Assembly: GCA_963668605.1 (NCBI GenBank)
Contig: OY764903.1
Coordinates: forward strand, 3,906,001 to 3,970,000
Origin: G963668605 sp963668605
Lineage (GTDB): Bacteria > Acidobacteriota > Terriglobia > Bryobacterales > Bryobacteraceae
Direction: 5' to 3'
DNA length: 64,000 nt
A program made the translations under genes and the position numbers. The notes below the pieces were generated by a model. That model did no database searches. It was given only the letters and a program-made list of their open reading frames with translations, and was not told the origin of the DNA. The first letter of the stretch is position 1. Every line of letters begins with the position of its first letter. Shown here in pieces: positions 59,681 through 64,000 of this stretch.

Positions 59681-60364
59681 ATGAGAGCCTTTCTGTGTAT
59701 CCTGGCGGCGGGCCTAAGCTTTGCCGCGTCTACGGCCGACCTCGAGCGCGCGCGCGACCGGCAGGATCGAGCCGCTCTGGAGAGGTTGGCTGCCGAGTTT
59801 AAGACGGAAGCCGGTAAGCGTCCGAATGATGCCGCGGCACAGTACCGGCTGGCGCTGGCCGAGTCCCATCTGGCCGAAGTCGCTATTGAGTTGAAGGATA
59901 AGAATCAGGCTAGGGGGGCAGCGGAAACCGGCATCGCGGCGGCGCAGAAAGCGGTCGCGATGGAGGCGCGCAATGCCGAGTACCACCGCATCCTCGGCAC
60001 TCTGTGCGGCCAGGTGATTCCGGCCAATGTGTTACTCGGCTTGAAGTACGGCAGGTGCGCACAGGAGTCCATCAACAAGGCGGTGGAACTCGATCCGAAA
60101 TCGGCGGCCGCCTACTTGAGCCGGGGCGTCGGGAACTACTACTTGCCCGCGCAGTTCGGCGGAGGCATCGATCTGGCCATCCGCGATTTTGAAAAAGCGC
60201 TGCAACTCAATCCGAAATTGCCGGAGGCATGGCTCTGGCTCGGCATTGCGCAACGCAAGGCGAACCGCAACGCGGAGGCGCGCAAGTCATTGCAGAAAGC
60301 CGTCGAGTTGAATCCGAACCGGGTGTGGGCAAAACAGCAGCTAGAAAAGACGCCGGCACAATAA
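59681..60364 (+). CDS. Secreted TPR-repeat protein
   Basis: The 227 aa protein has a short signal peptide (about 1-16) and several tetratricopeptide-like helical pairs: RPNDAAAQYRLALAESHLAE, NAEYHRILGTLCGQ, PKSAAAYLSRGVGNYYL, LPEAWLWLGIAQRKANRN and KSLQKAVELNPN. It is shorter than the TPR lipoprotein at 39722 and is not its copy. The gene ends exactly where the next begins (stop at 60362-60364, ATG at 60365), so it probably assists the membrane protein that follows. Confidence 0.82.
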   Translation: MRAFLCILAAGLSFAASTADLERARDRQDRAALERLAAEFKTEAGKRPNDAAAQYRLALAESHLAEVAIELKDKNQARGAAETGIAAAQKAVAMEARNAEYHRILGTLCGQVIPANVLLGLKYGRCAQESINKAVELDPKSAAAYLSRGVGNYYLPAQFGGGIDLAIRDFEKALQLNPKLPEAWLWLGIAQRKANRNAEARKSLQKAVELNPNRVWAKQQLEKTPAQ

Positions 60365-62026
60365 ATGCGCAACTTCGCGGCCGGTGGATCCCTGCTCGTG
60401 TTTACGCTGCTCGGATTCTTCTTCTTCCCCGGTCATACCTATCTTCAATCGGACACGCAGATCTACATCCCGATGCTCGAACATCTGCGCGATCCCGGCG
60501 TTCTAGCGCGTGATCCCATCGCAACGCGGCCGCATCTGTCGTTCACCGTTTACGATGAAGTTGCGCTAACACTGCGCCGTTGGACGGGCGCGGAGTTTCA
60601 AGGCGTGCTGCTCTCGCAACAACTCTTGTTCCGCTTTCTCGGACTCCTGGGCGTTTACCTGATCGGAACAGCGCTGCGTCTCCCGCCGCACATGGCTATT
60701 TTTGTGGCCGGCATCTTCTCGCTCGGCGCGACGATTGCCGGTCCGACCGTGCTGACCATAGAGTACGAGCCGGTACCGCGCGGCTTCGCCGTTCCACTTC
60801 TGCTGCTGGCGGTCGGGTTAGCCGCGCACGGGCGCGACTTGCTCGGCGGGTCGGCGGCGGCGGTAGCATTTCTGTACCACGCGCCGACGATTGCGCCGTT
60901 CTGGGCTGTCTACTTCCTACTGGCCCTGTGGCCCTCGAAACCAGAGACGATGCAGCGCCGCATACGCGGACTCATGCCGCTGGCCGCCGCCGTGCTCCTA
61001 ATGTTGGCGTTGTCCCGTATGCAGATCGGCGCGAGCGGCACGCAGACGTTTTTCGGCGCGATTCCTCCAGCGCAGGAGCAAGTGCAGCGCATGCGCGCCA
61101 GCTACAACTGGGTATCGCTGTGGGCTGGCGTGTGGTGGCCGCACTACGCGCTTCTGTTCGCACTCGCGGCGGCTGCCTTCCTGCGTTTGAAAGACGACAT
61201 CCCGTTTGACCTGAAATGGTTTTTCGCCGGCCTGCCGCTGATCGGCGTTCTCAGCGTTCCGGTCTCCTACGTTCTCCTCGAGAAGCTCAAGTGGGCGATG
61301 ATCCCGCAGTTTCAACCGGCGCGCGCGCTGCTCTTCGTTACGGCCTTCGCCGTCATCGGCGGCGCCGCCGCCGCGGCGAAAGCGGCGGGCGCAAGACGCT
61401 TTGCGGAGTCGTTGCTCTGGTTGTTGGTAGCCTTCGCCGTGCCACTCCACACGCGCATCTCCGAAATCCTCGTTCCCGACTTTGCGCTCGCACCGATTCG
61501 CTTGAAAGTGCTCACGCTGTGGCTGCTCGCAACGGCCGCCACATTGGGTCTGATGGCCGCATCAATGCGCCGGCGTTGGTCGCTCGCACCCCTGGCCCTT
61601 GCCACGCTGCTGCCGTTCTGGCTGATTCCCAATCTGACAGCGATGGCGGACTACCCGCCGCCGCCCTCGCCCGAACTCGATCAGCTTTCAGCCTGGGCGC
61701 GCTCATCCGTTCCGAGAGATGCGATGTTCCTGTTTCCCGACGCGCGCAGGGAGCTATACCCCGGCGTCTTTCGTGCCAGGGCCCTGCGCGCTGTCTATAC
61801 GGATTGGAAAGCCGGCGGCGAGGTCAACTACCAGAGCGGATTCGCCGAAGAATGGTGGAGCCGCTGGCAAGCGACGATGCTTCCGGGATTCGACGCGGCA
61901 CATCTGGAAAAGTACTCCGGCGCGGGCATCGACTACATTGTTCTCAAACAGGAACACAAACTAAAGGATCGCCCGGCCGAATTTGAAAACGCACGCTTCG
62001 CGGCCTACAAGCTAAACGTCCGTTAG
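60365..62026 (+). CDS. Large polytopic membrane protein (DUF6798-like)
   Basis: The protein (553 aa) has about eleven membrane helices and a soluble C-terminal portion of about 110 residues (from about 440, beginning near SVPRDAMFLFPDARREL, with GFAEEWWSRW and GIDYIVLK). The plan recalls membrane glycosyltransferases or polymerases of the GT-C type, with a conserved acidic residue after the first helix (YLQSDTQIYIPM), but the family is only loosely recognised. It shares a four-base overlap with the convergent ribokinase gene at its end. Confidence 0.75.
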   Translation: MRNFAAGGSLLVFTLLGFFFFPGHTYLQSDTQIYIPMLEHLRDPGVLARDPIATRPHLSFTVYDEVALTLRRWTGAEFQGVLLSQQLLFRFLGLLGVYLIGTALRLPPHMAIFVAGIFSLGATIAGPTVLTIEYEPVPRGFAVPLLLLAVGLAAHGRDLLGGSAAAVAFLYHAPTIAPFWAVYFLLALWPSKPETMQRRIRGLMPLAAAVLLMLALSRMQIGASGTQTFFGAIPPAQEQVQRMRASYNWVSLWAGVWWPHYALLFALAAAAFLRLKDDIPFDLKWFFAGLPLIGVLSVPVSYVLLEKLKWAMIPQFQPARALLFVTAFAVIGGAAAAAKAAGARRFAESLLWLLVAFAVPLHTRISEILVPDFALAPIRLKVLTLWLLATAATLGLMAASMRRRWSLAPLALATLLPFWLIPNLTAMADYPPPPSPELDQLSAWARSSVPRDAMFLFPDARRELYPGVFRARALRAVYTDWKAGGEVNYQSGFAEEWWSRWQATMLPGFDAAHLEKYSGAGIDYIVLKQEHKLKDRPAEFENARFAAYKLNVR

Positions 62027-62967
62027 GAAACCATATTGCCGCGGAGCAGCGCTTCGACTTCGGCACGCGCGGGAGCCGACGATTGCGCACCCACACGCGT
62101 GACCGAGATGGCTGCGGCGGCATTGGCGAAACGCAGCGAATCCGGCATCGGACGGCCTTCGGCGAGCGCCACGGCGAGCGCGGCGTTGAAGGTATCCCCC
62201 GCAGCCGTCGTGTCTACGGCTGTCACCGCGAAACCCGTGCTGTGGATCTCCGTCGCGCCGTCCGAATAGAAGCAGCCCTGCTCGCCCAGTTTCAGAATCA
62301 CGGCCCTGGGGCCGATAGCCAGAAGCTCGCGAGCCAGCGCGGGACAGCCGACCGGATTCAACCGCTGCGCCGGGCGGCCCAGAAGGATACAAGCCTCGCT
62401 CTCGTTGGGTGTGAGGATGTCGACCTGCTCCAAGATCTCACGAGAGAGCGTTTGTGCAGGAGCTGGATCGAGAATCGTTCTAGCGCCCTCTTCATGGGCC
62501 AGCGCCAGCGCCGCAGCCACCGTATCCAATGGCGATTCCAATTGAAACAGCGCCAGACTCGCGCCTTGAAACGCGGCGCGCACAGCATCCATGTCGCATG
62601 GCAGGAAGGCATGGTTGGCGCCGGAGGCGACCACGATCGAGTTCTGCCCGGCGGCATCCACCCAGATCAGCGCGACGCCCGTGGGTTGCGACTCCGTGGA
62701 GAGCACGGCGCCGGCATCGACTCCCGCGGCGGACAGACTGGCCTTGAGTTGCCCGGCGAAGACATCGCAACCAACGCGGCCCGCCATCTTCACCGCGACG
62801 GAGTCCGCGCCGGTACGGGCCGCGGCACACGCCTGGTTGGCGCCCTTGCCTCCGGGGATCGTCTGGAAGTCGCGCCCCAAAACTGTTTCGCCGGGCGCTG
62901 GAAGATGCTCCACCCGAACCACGAAATCCATGTTGAGGCTGCCGGCGACAACCAGTGTGGGTTTCAT
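62023..62967 (-). CDS. Ribokinase-like PfkB-family sugar kinase
   Basis: The 314 aa kinase phosphorylates a sugar, probably ribose. The first PfkB signature is GGKGANQACAAARTGAD near 38-54; the second is VDTTAAGDTFNAALAVAL with the catalytic Asp in AGDTF. The opening VVAGSLNMDFVVRVEHLPAPGETVLG is typical of ribokinase, as is substrate-contact Asn in SLNMD. It begins by overlapping the DUF507 stop by four bases. No ribose transporter is nearby, so the rbsK name is likely but not certain. Confidence 0.88.
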   Translation of the reverse strand: MKPTLVVAGSLNMDFVVRVEHLPAPGETVLGRDFQTIPGGKGANQACAAARTGADSVAVKMAGRVGCDVFAGQLKASLSAAGVDAGAVLSTESQPTGVALIWVDAAGQNSIVVASGANHAFLPCDMDAVRAAFQGASLALFQLESPLDTVAAALALAHEEGARTILDPAPAQTLSREILEQVDILTPNESEACILLGRPAQRLNPVGCPALARELLAIGPRAVILKLGEQGCFYSDGATEIHSTGFAVTAVDTTAAGDTFNAALAVALAEGRPMPDSLRFANAAAAISVTRVGAQSSAPARAEVEALLRGNMVS

Positions 62968-63557
62968 CGCTGGCTATCGAGATCGATGCCGAGCTTTTTC
63001 AATTCCTCGGCATAGTAACGCCGGTGCAGCAAATCCCACTCTTCGCCGCCTTCGGAGATGTCGCGCTTCTGAGTACGGATTTTCTTGATGGCCGCTTTGT
63101 CGACTTTGTCTTCAATCAGCAGCAGGTCGGAGATGCAACGCACGACTTCGAGGCGCACCTCGTTGACGTCCTTTTTAATGCGAAACTCCCGCGACTTGCG
63201 GAACGCGGCCACAGCCTTGTGGGAGATCTCATTGATCTTGTCCCGCGATAATTTCATGTTGTCGCCGGAATCGCGCCCGGAGGCGCGGATCACTTTGCGC
63301 TGCGATACCAGGGTGTTCTTAATGCGGCGGAACATCTCCTGATAGCTCACTCCTTCGCGGCGCATGTACTCCGCGTATTGGTCGAGGATGTCTCGAACTT
63401 CATCGTTGAGCCTGTCCTCGACTGCTAATTCTTCGGTGATCACGCCGGCGATCATCTCCGCGGCGGGTTGGGGCGAGGCTACTTCGATGAACTGTGGAGT
63501 CAGTCGTGCAACCAACTGGCGGGACAGGTAGGCTACGAATTCTCTGGCAAGCAACAT
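62964..63557 (-). CDS. DUF507 family protein
   Basis: The protein (197 aa) is soluble, highly charged and helical. The two halves look alike: MLLAREFVAYLSRQLV with the later ELAVEDRLNDEVRDIL, and MKLSRDKINEISHKAV with EFRIKKDVNEVRLEVVRCI, suggesting an internal duplication. DUF507 has no assigned function. The gene lies divergent from the membrane-protein start at 63639 and upstream of the ribokinase gene, with which it overlaps by four bases. No clear ribosome site was seen at the ATG. Confidence 0.85.
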   Translation of the reverse strand: MLLAREFVAYLSRQLVARLTPQFIEVASPQPAAEMIAGVITEELAVEDRLNDEVRDILDQYAEYMRREGVSYQEMFRRIKNTLVSQRKVIRASGRDSGDNMKLSRDKINEISHKAVAAFRKSREFRIKKDVNEVRLEVVRCISDLLLIEDKVDKAAIKKIRTQKRDISEGGEEWDLLHRRYYAEELKKLGIDLDSQR

Positions 63558-63625
63558 TCTTGAGCGGATTAGCTCCTAAGCATTAGAGTTTACTTGCCGG
63601 GGCGAAGGGGTGTCAAACTTTGCGG

Positions 63626-63631
63626 GATAAT
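63626..63631 (+). promoter_or_regulatory. -10-like GATAAT at the right-edge gene
   Basis: GATAAT ends seven bases before GTG 63639 but overlaps the alternative ATG at 63630. By the spacing seen elsewhere in the window this favours the GTG as the true start. Confidence 0.35.
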
Positions 63632-63638
63632 GAGATTA

Positions 63639-64000
63639 GTGAACAGACTGCAAAACCTTGTGGCCGAGGCGCGAAAACGATGGTTGTGGAACCTCGCGCT
63701 CCAGCAATCGGCCCTCGCCTTGGCTGCCGCCCTCGGCGGTGTCCTGCTACTGCTGGTGGCCGGAACTGAAATTCTCAATTGGTATTGGCCGGCACTGTTT
63801 TTTGCCGTCACATTAGGCGTGGGGGTCTTCCGTCTCGCGAAACGGATTCCGTCGCGCTACACCATCGCGCAGATCCTCGATCGGCGTTTGCGAACACACG
63901 ACTCTTTGTCAACGGCATGGTTCTATGCCGGTCCCGAAGCGAGGCGCGGCGCCGATGAAGCCGTCGTCCGCCAGCAGCGGGAAGCGGCCGCGGAACTCGC
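63639..64000 (+). CDS. Membrane protein, N-terminal part (continues beyond window)
   Basis: At least 120 residues are visible, open to the window end. Two membrane helices (about 20-45 and 50-70) follow a basic N-terminus, then a soluble stretch containing IAQILDRRLRTHDSLSTAW, a pattern I associate with large membrane proteins whose first soluble segment reads like ...LDRRL...D.LSTA (DUF4175-like), but the family is not certain. Start is GTG 63639, or ATG 63630 in the same frame. It is divergent from the DUF507 gene. Confidence 0.65.
   Translation, partial: MNRLQNLVAEARKRWLWNLALQQSALALAAALGGVLLLLVAGTEILNWYWPALFFAVTLGVGVFRLAKRIPSRYTIAQILDRRLRTHDSLSTAWFYAGPEARRGADEAVVRQQREAAAEL

Overview
The window (about 60% GC, genes packed with near-zero spacing on both strands) looks like a chromosomal segment of an Acidobacterium, most plausibly of the Solibacter/Bryobacter type. 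The inference rests on a very long Oar-like TonB-dependent receptor with an N-terminal carboxypeptidase-regulatory-like domain, an ECF sigma / zinc-finger anti-sigma / DUF3106 cluster, futalosine-pathway menaquinone genes (MqnE, MqnP), a DUF507 protein and many secreted enzymes with short signal peptides. No rRNA, tRNA, intact insertion sequence or CRISPR array was seen.

Layout. 1-3368: a poorly resolved left edge, then an Old-Yellow-Enzyme-family oxidoreductase, a GT2 glycosyltransferase and a methyltransferase in tight series. 3372-9131: a secreted amidohydrolase divergent from a secreted RraA-like protein coupled to an ABC ATPase, then an ABC-2 exporter pair. 9197-14203: small hypothetical protein, GH51 arabinofuranosidase, phosphohexomutase, 3-methyladenine DNA glycosylase, RNA cyclic phosphodiesterase. 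14200-18092: plsY-gpsA (phospholipid synthesis), ECF sigma factor, anti-sigma factor, DUF3106, DksA-type zinc finger. 18182-24674: TonB receptor, an orphan Cas6-like RAMP protein, M13 peptidase. 24791-32460: isocitrate dehydrogenase, purE, a DUF1624 membrane acyltransferase, S41 protease, thiC, secreted M24 aminopeptidase. 32444-39375: CHASE2 sensor kinase, sigma-54 activator, small zinc-ribbon and GIY-YIG genes, an AT-rich patch carrying a heparinase-like gene, a LuxR-type regulator, an IPT/TIG protein. 39472-47401: a transglutaminase remnant, TPR lipoprotein, cyclophilin, 5'-nucleotidase, mqnE-mqnP, DUF192, larB. 47527-54446 (minus): xdhC-mocA-asmA-coiled-coil-slt run. 54542-62026 (plus): HAD hydrolase, a wholly degenerate hybrid histidine kinase, VOC, MFS, TPR and a large membrane protein. 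62023-64000: ribokinase, DUF507 and the start of a membrane protein.

Most notable: (1) a -10-like hexamer (TANNNT, often extended as TGCTAYCAT) lies 6-9 nt before the start codon of about a dozen genes, implying widespread leaderless transcription; (2) a Cas6-family protein with no cas genes or array nearby; (3) a hybrid histidine kinase in which the phospho-acceptor His, the N-box Asn, the G1 box and the receiver Asp are all replaced; (4) a truncated transglutaminase; (5) structured intergenic repeats at 11452-11548, 34303-34365 and 36386-36656. Coordinates of starts are my choices from codon, ribosome-site and promoter context; functions are by motif recognition, not database search.
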